A stretch of DNA of 62,361 nt from JAUUZQ01 sp964538375 (GCA_964538375.1 CAZIFQ010000017.1:1-62361), one strand, 5' to 3'; counted from the first letter of the stretch, positions 35,895-45,903 are shown. A program made the numbers and translations. Notes: a model not told the origin generated them from the letters alone.

Positions 35895-35965
35895 TCTATA
35901 TGAAATACACAATGATTCCTTTTCGTATTGAAGAGTATTCCTATAGAGTAATAAATTTTTGACTT

Positions 35966-36985
35966 ATGAAGAAGCTTTTCGTTTTCAGCTTTATTGGAAT
36001 AATTATTATAGTTATTTTGAATTTACTATCTATTCGATATAGTAGTAAATATAAAGATAGTGCTTCACTACTAGGGCAGGAGAAGAGGGAAGCGGTTAGA
36101 GAAGGTGTGTTTAGTTATGTAAAAGAAAAGAACAATATACTTTTTCTTGGATCAAGTGATCTTATGACCGGAATTATTCCTGAACTGTTTGATTCATTGT
36201 CAGGGGATAAAACCTACTCACTGAATCTTGCTTTGCCTGCTCTGCCAATAGGTCCAAACTATTTTACTCTAATTGATTATTTAGACAACAATCCAGCTCC
36301 GGAATATCTTGTTCTTACTTTAACACTTGATGATCATCCGGAAATTCTTTTTGCTAAGAATGGGACTCAAGGTATAAATTTTCCGAGAGAAGTTCTTTCA
36401 TATTTTGTTTATAAAAAAGATAAAGATGTTGTATTAAACTATCTATTACCTTGCCATTTGTATATGGGCGAGATGATAAGGTATTCATTTAATGAAATAC
36501 TTCATGTACTGTCACAAAAGGATAAACATATGGTCATTAACAAAGGAGAAGCAATAAGTATAATAGATCAAATGATAATTGACAGGGGATTTTATAGTAT
36601 TAGTAATCAGGGGAAGAATGATTCATTATTCATGCCTGAGAATTATATTGATTCAACTGATAATAATGAAGAACTGAGGACTTATGGTAATTTTGGAGAT
36701 CCATATCTAAAGAAGTTTTTGAATCTAACGAAAGAAAGAGAAATTAAAGTGCTATTAGTAAATTATCCTGTCAGAAAGAATCGATTTAAGGAGATAGAGG
36801 CGATCCATCCTGAAATACAGAAGATACTTGATAATAATAGCCATATTAGGTTTTCTGAAGAAGGTTGGAAGTCGAAAATATATAAAAACAAATACTTTGC
36901 AGATCCAAAACATTTAAATATGTCTGGAGCTGAAAAGTATACACGGGAAATTTATGATGAGTTGTTAAATACCTTTGAATTGTAA
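35966..36985 (+). CDS. Membrane-anchored DltD/AlgJ-like SGNH protein
   Basis: A 339-residue protein with one N-terminal membrane anchor (residues 4-24) and an extracytoplasmic SGNH-type domain. The nucleophile block is ILFLGSSDLMTGI (Ser63/64), the Asp-His block is FADPKHLNMSGAE (Asp313, His316). DltD and AlgJ/AlgX partners of MBOAT proteins have this layout and complete the transfer of the acyl group. It follows the MBOAT gene, which fits that role. No homologous acylation target is visible from sequence. Confidence 0.78.
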   Translation: MKKLFVFSFIGIIIIVILNLLSIRYSSKYKDSASLLGQEKREAVREGVFSYVKEKNNILFLGSSDLMTGIIPELFDSLSGDKTYSLNLALPALPIGPNYFTLIDYLDNNPAPEYLVLTLTLDDHPEILFAKNGTQGINFPREVLSYFVYKKDKDVVLNYLLPCHLYMGEMIRYSFNEILHVLSQKDKHMVINKGEAISIIDQMIIDRGFYSISNQGKNDSLFMPENYIDSTDNNEELRTYGNFGDPYLKKFLNLTKEREIKVLLVNYPVRKNRFKEIEAIHPEIQKILDNNSHIRFSEEGWKSKIYKNKYFADPKHLNMSGAEKYTREIYDELLNTFEL

Positions 36986-36995
36986 TCTGATACAT

Positions 36996-38045
36996 TTACA
37001 GAGTAATGATTTTTGCTACTTTTCTGGCGAACTGTTCCCAAGTGTTGTCATTAAGGAATTCTTCTCTTTTTTCAGCATTCGATTTGATTTCATTTTCACC
37101 CTGATCAGAATCCAGTATGCTAAGCAGTTCTTGATAGTCATTAAATGTATGAAGTATTTCAAGCTCGTGAAGATCGCGAAATGCACCTTTATTTGGCCCT
37201 ATTATTTCTGTATTCGTCATTAAACTATCCATTAATGCTCCAGAACTTAGGACTGAACTATCATTGTAGGTAAATAGTATTGTTTTTGATTTTGAAATCA
37301 ACTCATATAGTTCATCATTCTCAACAAAACGGTTCTCAATTTGAGTTTTCTTTCCCGCAATTATAAGAGATTCCGTGTAATAATCAGAGGATTGATATTT
37401 GCCAATGATAAGTATTTTGAAGTCATCCTGCCTTGATTTTTCCTTTAAAAATTGTAAAAAGGAGTTAACTCCTTTATACTCTGCAATTGTCCCCCAAATA
37501 ATTACATCATAGTCAAAACTTTTTCTTTTTTGAATATTGAATGTAGAGTTATTTAGGGGATGATGTAGAAAAATGACTTTCTTACCAATACCTGGAATAA
37601 TTTTATCGGCAAAATCTATTCCATCTGAGGAATGAGTAAAAATGAAATTAGCTTTCTTAATTAATGTTTTGAATAGTATCTTTTTCAATAAATAGTTCTT
37701 CTTTGAATGTGAGATTTTATTATGCATTGTCCAAATAACCTTAATCCCAACAGCTCTGTAATAGTTTATTAGGAATATAAATAGCAGAAACTGCATAAAT
37801 CCTGCTTTTCTGTCTGGAATATTCTCGACCCAGTTGAAATATATGTAATCGAGATGTTTATGATATTTAAATATGTCCAGTAAGCCAGTCCGTGCTACTT
37901 TATTTAAATTGATTATGTTGAAGTAATTGACCAAGCTCTTACATAGATTGTCAACATATGGATTTTTTGAAATCGATTCATTTGTAGACAACATTGGATA
38001 CATATACAAATTCGGTTTGCCAAGGATATTATTTCTATCTTTCAC
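36996..38045 (-). CDS. Glycosyltransferase, GT-B fold
   Basis: A 349-residue cytoplasmic-face glycosyltransferase. The N-terminal half has YFNWVENIPD, KVIWTMHNKISH and FTHSSDG. The C-terminal half has a GT4-like core: DVIIWGTIAEYKGVNSFLQF, KILIIGKYQS and LSSGALMDSLMTNTEIIG. The acceptor and sugar are unknown. It points against its neighbours and converges on the DltD-like gene with a 10-base gap, so it must have a promoter in the 38046-38118 interval. Confidence 0.8.
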   Translation of the reverse strand: MKDRNNILGKPNLYMYPMLSTNESISKNPYVDNLCKSLVNYFNIINLNKVARTGLLDIFKYHKHLDYIYFNWVENIPDRKAGFMQFLLFIFLINYYRAVGIKVIWTMHNKISHSKKNYLLKKILFKTLIKKANFIFTHSSDGIDFADKIIPGIGKKVIFLHHPLNNSTFNIQKRKSFDYDVIIWGTIAEYKGVNSFLQFLKEKSRQDDFKILIIGKYQSSDYYTESLIIAGKKTQIENRFVENDELYELISKSKTILFTYNDSSVLSSGALMDSLMTNTEIIGPNKGAFRDLHELEILHTFNDYQELLSILDSDQGENEIKSNAEKREEFLNDNTWEQFARKVAKIITL

Positions 38046-38118
38046 TAGCTGTTATTGTGTGATTTTCACAAGTTAGAAATTATTAATATATTTCTATAAA
38101 TTAAAAATCCAGTTTTTA

Positions 38119-39321
38119 ATGTCCAGATATAAGGAAATACTAATTGCATTAATCTTTTTATGTTCTGTTGGGCTTTTTTATATAAGAGGTCTTGGGATTA
38201 ATATGCGTGTAATTGAAGTATTTGGATTAGTTCTTATTTTCAGCCACTTAATATTTTATTCTATTTTCTCAAGAATAACTACAGAGAGAGCATCTCGTTT
38301 TAGCTTGCCTATAATTTTTTTATTGGCAGGTGTCTTTTTTAGTACATTTACTTCATTAAGATTTCATGGCCAGTCTATTGGTGAAACACTGTATTTTCAG
38401 AGACATATATATGCAATTTTATTTTATTTTCTATTGTTTTATCTAAAACCTAAACCACAATTCTTAATTAATTTATTCCTTTATTTAGCCGTTGCCAATA
38501 GCATTCTATATATTATCCAATATTTTTTATATCCAACAATTATTACTGATGCAAAGGTGCTTTTTCAGCGCGGAACTGTAAGAATTAATTTGCCTGGGAC
38601 TGATATAAGACATTTAGCTTTTTTTTTATGTATTGATAGGATTTTCAGGTACCATAATTGGAAATATGTCATTTTTGCCTTGTTGATTTTTGCTGTTGCA
38701 ATTTTATCCGGATATAGGTCATCTCTTGCGTTATATCTTATTATAACGGCAGGATATTTGTTTTTTGTGAGAAGGCTAAAAAACAGACTGCTATTAATCT
38801 CTATCTTTAGCATTACTGTATTCGCTGGATTAATTGTTTTCCAAAGTATAGTTCTTGAGATGAAGGAGTCTGTAGTAAGGGATAGATCTGCAGGATCTGA
38901 ATACATTAGGTTCAAAACATCAAAATTTCTTTTAATACATCGAAATCCAAATTTAGCGACATATGTATTTGGAAATGGTCAACCTGGAGAAAAATCTAAA
39001 TATGGTAGAGAAGGAGTAGTTATTGCAAATAGATATGGTTATTACATATCAGATACAGGTATTATTGGGTTTTATTATAGATTTGGAGTAATATCATTAT
39101 TTGCAGTTTTATATATCTTGATATTTTTTATAAGACAAAAACTCACAGAAGAGTTAAGGTTTATTAAACTTTATATTCTGTTTCAAGTATTATTAATGTT
39201 CAACACTGTAATAATTTTTGATAGCTTATCAGGTGTTGTTCTAATTTCCGCATTGATGTATATGATAGAATATCAATTCAATAATGAAACTACTATAAAC
39301 AAAAGGCTGACTTTAGAGTAA
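38119..39321 (+). CDS. Wzy-like O-antigen polymerase
   Basis: A 400-residue membrane protein with about eleven hydrophobic segments and one large extracytoplasmic loop (about 250-305: AGSEYIRFKTSKFLLIHR and VFGNGQPGE). The pattern, including ILSGYRSSLALYLI before the loop, is that of the O-antigen ligase/polymerase (Wzy_C) family. In the Wzx/Wzy pathway it joins repeat units in the periplasm. Ligase activity cannot be excluded. Next gene follows after 5 bases. Confidence 0.82.
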   Translation: MSRYKEILIALIFLCSVGLFYIRGLGINMRVIEVFGLVLIFSHLIFYSIFSRITTERASRFSLPIIFLLAGVFFSTFTSLRFHGQSIGETLYFQRHIYAILFYFLLFYLKPKPQFLINLFLYLAVANSILYIIQYFLYPTIITDAKVLFQRGTVRINLPGTDIRHLAFFLCIDRIFRYHNWKYVIFALLIFAVAILSGYRSSLALYLIITAGYLFFVRRLKNRLLLISIFSITVFAGLIVFQSIVLEMKESVVRDRSAGSEYIRFKTSKFLLIHRNPNLATYVFGNGQPGEKSKYGREGVVIANRYGYYISDTGIIGFYYRFGVISLFAVLYILIFFIRQKLTEELRFIKLYILFQVLLMFNTVIIFDSLSGVVLISALMYMIEYQFNNETTINKRLTLE

Positions 39322-39326
39322 AAATA

Positions 39327-40076
39327 ATGGAGAAGGTCACAATATTTGGTGTGTGGGTTTATGATACAACTCTTATTCATGCAACTAATCAAATTACATC
39401 TATCTTAGAAGGTGATATTCAGAGAAACACAGTATTTTTTGTTAATGCTCACACACTAAATCTAGCCATCTCGGGACCGGAGTATAAAATCACCTTGAAT
39501 CAGGCAAATTATGTATTTGGGGATGGTACCGGAGTTAGAATGGCATTTCGAATAATCAGAAGTAGGAAGCTAAAAGATAATGTAAATGGAACAGATCTTA
39601 TCCCAAGGTTACTGAGTCAATACAGTTCAAAGAAGAAGACTTGTTTTCTTCTTGGAGCAAAAGACGGTGAAATTCAGCGGGCTGCGAATTATTTCGATAA
39701 GTATTTCTGTAATTGGAGCCTCCTTGGATATCATCATGGATATATTAATTCTAATGAATCTGAAAATGAGAAAGCAATTTTTATGATAAATTCGCTTAAA
39801 CCAGATTTGTTATTAGTGGGAATGGGCAATCCTTTACAGGAAGATTGGATAATAAAGAATGTTGCTGATATTGATGCCAAAGTAATTATTGCTGTTGGGG
39901 GATTATTTTCTTATTGGTCAGATGATTTGCATAGAGCACCTGCTTGGATTAGAAGTATTGGATTCGAGTGGCTACATATCCTATTAAAGCAGCCATTTAA
40001 GTGGAAGAGGTATTTAATTGGGAATTTTAAATTCATGTATAGAGTTTTCCTGGAAAAATTCAAAAATGATAGATAA
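39327..40076 (+). CDS. WecB/TagA/CpsF-family glycosyltransferase (GT26)
   Basis: A 249-residue GT26 enzyme. The family signature is FFVNAHTLNLAIS, then NQANYVFGDGTGVRMA with the catalytic Asp of GDG, NGTDLIPRLL, CFLLGAKDGEIQRAA, and LLVGMGNPLQEDWI followed by a C-terminal membrane-binding stretch (RAPAWIRSIGFEWLHILL). GT26 enzymes add the second sugar (ManNAc, ManNAcA or glucose) to lipid-linked intermediates, so this is probably step two after the 22980 enzyme. Its last 11 bases overlap the flippase gene. Confidence 0.92.
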   Translation: MEKVTIFGVWVYDTTLIHATNQITSILEGDIQRNTVFFVNAHTLNLAISGPEYKITLNQANYVFGDGTGVRMAFRIIRSRKLKDNVNGTDLIPRLLSQYSSKKKTCFLLGAKDGEIQRAANYFDKYFCNWSLLGYHHGYINSNESENEKAIFMINSLKPDLLLVGMGNPLQEDWIIKNVADIDAKVIIAVGGLFSYWSDDLHRAPAWIRSIGFEWLHILLKQPFKWKRYLIGNFKFMYRVFLEKFKNDR

Positions 40077-41586
40077 GAAACTATTTGCAAAGAATTCCTT
40101 GACTGGTGTATTTTTGAAGATTATTGTTGCTGCGTTGACATTTTATGCAATACCTCTTATTATCAAGGATTTGGGAGCAAATGTTTATGGAATATTTGCA
40201 TCGGTTACCGTTATTGGTGATTTAGCGAGGATTACTAATGTTGGTTTTTATTCTGCTCTAATTAAGTTCATCTCAATACAGGGGAAATCAAAAGAATCTT
40301 CTTATGACATAATTACTGCTTTCATATCAATGATAGTTTTAATGTCGTTAATTTCGATAGTTCTCTTTGTTTTTAGTGATCAAATAATACTAAACGTTCT
40401 AAATATTGATATAGAGTATTTACCTGACAGTAAGGTCCTATTTAACAGATTGGTGATCTCGAATTTTATTCTTCAGGTTGGTTTGAATTTCACTGGTATT
40501 CTAGAGTCTCAGAAAAGAATGTATTTAGTGAGCTATATTCAATTAATTTATAGCGTAATATATTGGTCTTCTATTATTCTAGTTGTAAGTTATGGTCTAG
40601 GTCTCAGAGAAGTAGGTTTGATGGTTATGTTATCAGCAATTATTTGGTTAATAGTAATAGCTTATGCTAGCTTTAAAATATATGGTCCCATACATTTTCG
40701 TGGATTCAGGAGAAATTTCAGACAATCAATAAGAAAACTGCTTGGTTATGGACTAAAGCTATATGCTTCAGGTCTTTTATTCCTTTTTTGGGAGCCCTTG
40801 GTGAAGATAATTGTTGCTAATTACTTTGGTGTTACTCACGTTGGGTTTATTGATATAGGAATACGTGTTAAAAATCAGTTTCAGAGAATCTTTCAGGCTT
40901 TGTTTTGGCCTCTTTTTCAGCTCTTTTCAGAGATTAGAAGTAAAGAAAAAATTGCTGCTATTGTAAAAGAAATTGAAGAGAAGATTACGCTATTTATTAT
41001 ACCTATTTGTATCGGGCTTATTTTTTCAATGAATACAATTATCGATTTATGGATTGGTGAAAATGTAGAGATAATTAGTATTTCGGTATTGATAATTACA
41101 ATTGGGACTTTACTTGGCCAGACAATAATACAACCTTTTCATAATTATCTTGGAGCAAATAAACCTACAATAAGCATTTTGAACCAAGTCATAATGGATG
41201 TTAGCTATATCCCTTTTATCTTTTTACTTAAAGAAATATTTGCTTTTTATGGTGTAATAATCAGCTTAGCAATAGCATATTTAATTCATCTACTATTAGG
41301 CTTATATTTTCAAAAAAAGTATTTGAATTTAATGATTTTTGATTCATCAAAGAAATTACTTAAATTGATATGCGTTATTATAATTTTATTCGCTCTTGGA
41401 TATATTGGTATGAGATTAACTGAAAACTCAATATTATTACAATTGCTGATAATTCCTCTAAGTCTGTTAATTAGTTCTTTCCTATTGTATAGGGAGCTAA
41501 GACTAATTCGGGCTTCTGATATTGAGAAATATCTTGGATCTTCAAATAAATTATCACAGAATATTGGAGGACTTTTCCATAAATAG
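40066..41586 (+). CDS. Wzx-like lipid-linked repeat-unit flippase
   Basis: A 506-residue polytopic protein of the MATE/MOP superfamily polysaccharide branch, with about fourteen membrane segments. Opening motif FAKNSLTGVFLKIIVAALTF, then GANVYGIFASVTVI, and DIGIRVKNQFQRIF in the middle loop. It moves the finished lipid-linked repeat unit to the outer leaflet of the inner membrane. I start at the ATG at 40066, overlapping the GT26 stop by 11 bases; the longer frame adds 16 residues of no value. Confidence 0.9.
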   Translation: MIDKKLFAKNSLTGVFLKIIVAALTFYAIPLIIKDLGANVYGIFASVTVIGDLARITNVGFYSALIKFISIQGKSKESSYDIITAFISMIVLMSLISIVLFVFSDQIILNVLNIDIEYLPDSKVLFNRLVISNFILQVGLNFTGILESQKRMYLVSYIQLIYSVIYWSSIILVVSYGLGLREVGLMVMLSAIIWLIVIAYASFKIYGPIHFRGFRRNFRQSIRKLLGYGLKLYASGLLFLFWEPLVKIIVANYFGVTHVGFIDIGIRVKNQFQRIFQALFWPLFQLFSEIRSKEKIAAIVKEIEEKITLFIIPICIGLIFSMNTIIDLWIGENVEIISISVLIITIGTLLGQTIIQPFHNYLGANKPTISILNQVIMDVSYIPFIFLLKEIFAFYGVIISLAIAYLIHLLLGLYFQKKYLNLMIFDSSKKLLKLICVIIILFALGYIGMRLTENSILLQLLIIPLSLLISSFLLYRELRLIRASDIEKYLGSSNKLSQNIGGLFHK

Positions 41587-41634
41587 TGTGAAGCATAAGG
41601 GTCTAGCAATAATCCTTTAAAAATCAATTTTGTC

Positions 41635-43002
41635 ATGAAATACTTATATCTTTTGTTACTGCTTTTTAGTTTGATAAGTTCATGTGAGAAGGAAGGTGTA
41701 ATGCCAGAAAATAATTCTTATAAAACAGCTGGGATTGTTGTCGCTAATCTATGGTCGCCGGAAACAGATTCAATATTTTATATTGATCCAACAAATTCTT
41801 TAGATGATTCAAAAGATGGCAGTTTGAATCATCCTTTTAGCAGTTATGATGAACTTGTATGGAAGGAAGGATATGTATATGCTATCAAGAGAGGTACTCA
41901 ATTGGATGTTGATGTTTTTATGGTTTATGCAGATGGAGTGACAATTGCCTCATATGGAGAGTCTAATAAAAGACCAATTATTAATTGCAGCACTGAAGCG
42001 CATGGAGTTTCAACAGATTGGCAAGGTAGTCGCGGTTTAACTATTCTTGACTTGGAGATTATTGCAGAGCAAGGAACTAGTTGCGTTATATTTCGGGATA
42101 ATAGTGAGAATTGTAAGTTAATTAATTGTATTCTGCATGGTGCCTATTGGGGGTTACGTGCTTTAAATGATATAGATGGTATCTATGTAACAAATACTGA
42201 GATATATGATATTAATGATGATGGAATATTTATGAAGAATGCTGAAAATATTGAAATATCGCATTGTTATATACACAACGTTAATACAAATTGGGTTCCT
42301 CCTTTTACTCCGGAAGTAGATGCTGCTGGGGATGGTATACAATTCTATTTATGCAATAGATGGCATGTTCATCATAACATAGTCGATCGCTCGAGTTCAG
42401 GGAATAAATTCTGTTTTATTTCTAATAATGCGAATCAAAATGATGGAGTTGTTGAATATAATAAGTTCTTGGGTCCCATCGCACCAGGATTCTCAGTTTA
42501 TGTTGAAGATGGAAAAGATATTATAATTAGGTATAATTATATGGAATTTGCAGAATGCCCCATTTATACACATTCAAAAGATATGTTTATCTATTATAAT
42601 ATTTTCAATAATATGAGCGGGCCGTTGTTCGCCAGCAATTCAGCGAAAGTATATAATAACTTGTTTTACAATATGTCTTCGGGAATTCAGGGCGGAAAAA
42701 TAGAAGCTATAAATAATATCTTCAGTCTTGATTATAATAAAGATTCTAGATTTGACAAGATTATGTTCAAAGTAGAAGACATGACAGAATCAAATAATCT
42801 TTTTATGAGTGGGAGTGATTCTGAAAATTCATTTATTGGTGATCCTGCATTCGTAAATGCAGAAGGAAATGATTTTCATCTTATGGAAATATCCGACTGT
42901 ATTGATAGAGGATTTGATTTAAACTTTGAATTTGATATAGAAGGAAATACTGTTCCCAATGGAACCGCACCGGAAATCGGACCCTATGAATATTTGAAAT
43001 AG
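41635..43002 (+). CDS. Right-handed beta-helix lipoprotein
   Basis: A 455-residue lipoprotein (signal YLLLLLFSLISSC, Cys17). The body is a parallel beta-helix: repeated rungs such as LTILDLEIIAEQ, CKLINCILHGAYWG, IYVTNTEIYDINDDGIFMKN, IEISHCYIHNVNTNW, and AGDGIQFY. The rungs and N/C-rich turns match pectate-lyase-like and alginate-epimerase-like folds, so it may bind, cut or epimerise a polysaccharide. It ends after NGTAPEIGPYEYLK without a T9SS domain. It is a paralogue of the 44317 protein, which has the same YID-PYS opening and rungs but T9SS export. Confidence 0.78.
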   Translation: MKYLYLLLLLFSLISSCEKEGVMPENNSYKTAGIVVANLWSPETDSIFYIDPTNSLDDSKDGSLNHPFSSYDELVWKEGYVYAIKRGTQLDVDVFMVYADGVTIASYGESNKRPIINCSTEAHGVSTDWQGSRGLTILDLEIIAEQGTSCVIFRDNSENCKLINCILHGAYWGLRALNDIDGIYVTNTEIYDINDDGIFMKNAENIEISHCYIHNVNTNWVPPFTPEVDAAGDGIQFYLCNRWHVHHNIVDRSSSGNKFCFISNNANQNDGVVEYNKFLGPIAPGFSVYVEDGKDIIIRYNYMEFAECPIYTHSKDMFIYYNIFNNMSGPLFASNSAKVYNNLFYNMSSGIQGGKIEAINNIFSLDYNKDSRFDKIMFKVEDMTESNNLFMSGSDSENSFIGDPAFVNAEGNDFHLMEISDCIDRGFDLNFEFDIEGNTVPNGTAPEIGPYEYLK

Positions 43003-43023
43003 GAATAAAAGTATAAATAGTCA

Positions 43024-44139
43024 TCAACAACAATTTATTAGCTTAGTAAAAAGATTGTTGTGTTGATGTGCAGAAGTTTGCCAAGAAAACTGATTAATAT
43101 ACAATTGACTATTTTTCACCAATTGGTCCCGGTAATCACAGTCGAGAAGTTTATCAATCCCCTCAGCTATGGAATCAATTGAAAACGGATCAACGAGATG
43201 AGCCGTTTTTGCAAATAATTCTCCTAATGATGAGTTGTTTGAAGTCAATATTGCGGCACCTGATGCCATAGCTTCTAATACTGGTATTCCAAAACCTTCA
43301 TAAATAGACGGAAAAGCGAAAAACATGCAAGACTCATATAATGCCTTTAATTGCTTGATATTTAAGTATCCTGTAAGAATAATGTCCCCACTATTAATTA
43401 ACGGATTGATAGTTTTCATTAAATCTTTTTGGAGCCAGCCCATTTTCCCTGCAAGTACGAGGGGGATTTTTAATTTGAAAGCATTGCTGTTTAAATATGC
43501 TTTTATCAACCGGGCTAAATTTTTTCTTGGTTCAAGTGTTCCCAGAAATAAAATAAAATCTCCAGTAATCCTAAATGTATTTTTTACTTGAAGTATCTCA
43601 TATTCAGGTATTTTAGTAGAGAAATATTTATTGAATCCATTAAAAATAACACTTACTTTCTCTGGATTTACATTGTAATATTCACAGAAGTCAATTTTTG
43701 TTGTCTCAGACACGGAAATAAAATGATCTGAATTTTTAACGGAGGATCGTATTAAACTGTCGAAATACTTGAATTGTTTTTTACTAACAATATTTGGAAA
43801 TTTAGTGAATGCAATATCATGAATTGTGGCTACTGATTTAATTTTTAACCGAGGAGGAATAAAAAAACGCGGCCCCCAATATATGTCGATATTTGATTGG
43901 TTAGCCAAACTGATTAATACTGTATTCTCCCAGAACTTTTCTATTTTCCACCGATAAAATGGGAACTGAATTGTTTTTGTCTTTATACTATCACGTTTAA
44001 AATTGTTGTTCTTATTTATTTTTTTATGAGATATTAGTAGAACTTCTGAATTTATATTGTTAATTATTTCATTTGTATATATGCCTATCCCAGCCTTATT
44101 TTCAGTTGTGAGAGACCTCGCATCAATTCCTATTTTCAT
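43024..44139 (-). CDS. Glycosyltransferase family 4
   Basis: A 371-residue GT4 enzyme of GT-B fold. N-terminal KIGIDARSLTTENKAGIGIY is typical of the mannosyltransferase-like branch. C-terminal motifs include FILFLGTLEPRKNLARLIKA, LVLAGKMGW, ILTGYLNIKQLKALYES, and FPSIYEGFGIPVLEAMASGA (the E-x7-E nucleotide-sugar site). It probably adds mannose or a similar sugar from a nucleotide sugar. It is on the minus strand between the two beta-helix genes, 21 bases from the first. Confidence 0.93.
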   Translation of the reverse strand: MKIGIDARSLTTENKAGIGIYTNEIINNINSEVLLISHKKINKNNNFKRDSIKTKTIQFPFYRWKIEKFWENTVLISLANQSNIDIYWGPRFFIPPRLKIKSVATIHDIAFTKFPNIVSKKQFKYFDSLIRSSVKNSDHFISVSETTKIDFCEYYNVNPEKVSVIFNGFNKYFSTKIPEYEILQVKNTFRITGDFILFLGTLEPRKNLARLIKAYLNSNAFKLKIPLVLAGKMGWLQKDLMKTINPLINSGDIILTGYLNIKQLKALYESCMFFAFPSIYEGFGIPVLEAMASGAAILTSNNSSLGELFAKTAHLVDPFSIDSIAEGIDKLLDCDYRDQLVKNSQLYINQFSWQTSAHQHNNLFTKLINCC

Positions 44140-44316
44140 GGTGATAATAAATTATATGAAGCAATATAGTGATATTAGAAATAATTTGAAGCTAATAAGG
44201 TTTTCTTATGATAAATTAATACTTTTATATAATGATTGAACTTAAGTTAAACTATTTAATTTTTAATCTGTAGATACATTGTGAGAAAGTGAGTTTTATT
44301 ATCAATAGATGATCCT

Positions 44317-45903
44317 ATGAAAATTAAAATTTGTCTAATCAGTATAGTAATCTATTTTGTTAGTTCTTCACTAGTTCATTCCCAGGATCCATTGTTGCCT
44401 TCATGGATCGTAAAAACTATTTATATTGATACAGATTATTCAAGGGATGGAAATGGATCAATCTCTGAACCTTATTCGGATATTGATTTTACTTTCGAAA
44501 GCAAGACTGCATATTTGTTTAAACGAGGCACCTCAATCTTCAAAGCAGACCAAATCAGACTAGATACTGATTCAGCATATGTGGGATCATATGGGAAAGG
44601 TGATGTTCCAAAGTTTCTTATTGATACAGGGGAAAGGAACTTTTTCTTTGTAGGCATAGATAATACTGTTAGTAACATTGAAATTGTTGCTCAAGATACA
44701 GCAGCCTCTGCTGTTCTTGCTTTCCTTGGGTCAAAGACCGATTATTTAGGTCAAGCATGGATAGAGTCTGTTACTGTATCTCATGGATTTATAGGTATTA
44801 CCGGATACGGTTTCGAACGAATAAATATTAAGGGCTGTCATGTGTTTGACTTAAGTCATGATGGAATATTTCTGGAAAATTGTGATACTGCTTTTTTTGA
44901 CAACGTGCACGTGCATGATATAAATACCGATTGGAGTTGGACTAATGACATTACTCTTGCAGGTGGTGATTGCATACAGTCTGAGAATGTAAATAGCATT
45001 TTTGTTCTTGATTGTTATTTAGACCATTCAGCATGGGGAGGTAAATTTTCCTTAATTACTAACGGGAATGATACAACAATTGTATTGAACTCTACATTAA
45101 TTAGTACAGAGGGTACTTCAGCAGCCTACATTTCAAAAGCATATTTTGATGGCTGTAGAATCGTTGATGGTGAATATGGAATTTATGATCATATGTCAGG
45201 TTGCCGATATTACAATTGTATTTTTGAAGATAATAGACAATCTGCAATTTATGGTAGTGCTCACCAAGTCTATAATTGTACTTTTGTAAATATTCCTGAT
45301 ATTGCATGTAATGGTTTTCAACGAAATTGGGATGTAAGGAATAGTATATTTTATAATGTGAAGCAAATATTTCACGCAGATAGTAAAAATATAACGGCAA
45401 CTCATAATTTGTATTATAATGAGGTTGGCCCAGAACCAGAGCAGCAGTTTGGAGAAGGGAATTTTATTTTTGACCCTTTATTTTTAGATTTTTATAATGG
45501 TGATTATAGATTATCATCTGGATCCCAGGCTATTGATACAGGATTGGTCTTAAATGAAGTTACTCATGATTTCAATGGTGTGCTCAGACCTGTTGGGGAA
45601 GGCTATGATCTTGGAGCATATGAATATTATGAAGGATCTATCCCCTCTCCAAATATTTCTTTGTATCCAGTTCCCGCAGATGGATATTTGGAGATATCTT
45701 TTTTGGACGACACTTTCAATGGAGAATTATTCTTGTACTTAACAACTACTTTGGGTCAGGTTTTGTACAAAGATTATCATAGTGTTAAGCAAAATACAAT
45801 AATCAATCTGAATATTTCACAATTCCCAGAAGGAGCTTGCTTTGTTTTTTTTAAAACAGCTAATAATCCTGTTCATAGGGAAACGGTTTTAATTGACCAT
45901 TAG
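44317..45903 (+). CDS. Right-handed beta-helix protein with T9SS sorting domain
   Basis: A 528-residue secreted protein. Signal peptide (1-22), then a parallel beta-helix with rungs close to those of the 41635 lipoprotein: INIKGCHVFDLSHDGIFLEN, VHVHDINTDWSW and AGGDCIQSENVNSIF. The helix ends at about residue 440 (DLGAYEYYEG). The C-terminal 80 residues form a T9SS sorting domain (ISLYPVPADGYLEIS, NISQFPEGACFVFF). It is therefore exported by type IX secretion and displayed. A polysaccharide-active or -binding role is inferred from fold and context. Confidence 0.8.
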   Translation: MKIKICLISIVIYFVSSSLVHSQDPLLPSWIVKTIYIDTDYSRDGNGSISEPYSDIDFTFESKTAYLFKRGTSIFKADQIRLDTDSAYVGSYGKGDVPKFLIDTGERNFFFVGIDNTVSNIEIVAQDTAASAVLAFLGSKTDYLGQAWIESVTVSHGFIGITGYGFERINIKGCHVFDLSHDGIFLENCDTAFFDNVHVHDINTDWSWTNDITLAGGDCIQSENVNSIFVLDCYLDHSAWGGKFSLITNGNDTTIVLNSTLISTEGTSAAYISKAYFDGCRIVDGEYGIYDHMSGCRYYNCIFEDNRQSAIYGSAHQVYNCTFVNIPDIACNGFQRNWDVRNSIFYNVKQIFHADSKNITATHNLYYNEVGPEPEQQFGEGNFIFDPLFLDFYNGDYRLSSGSQAIDTGLVLNEVTHDFNGVLRPVGEGYDLGAYEYYEGSIPSPNISLYPVPADGYLEISFLDDTFNGELFLYLTTTLGQVLYKDYHSVKQNTIINLNISQFPEGACFVFFKTANNPVHRETVLIDH

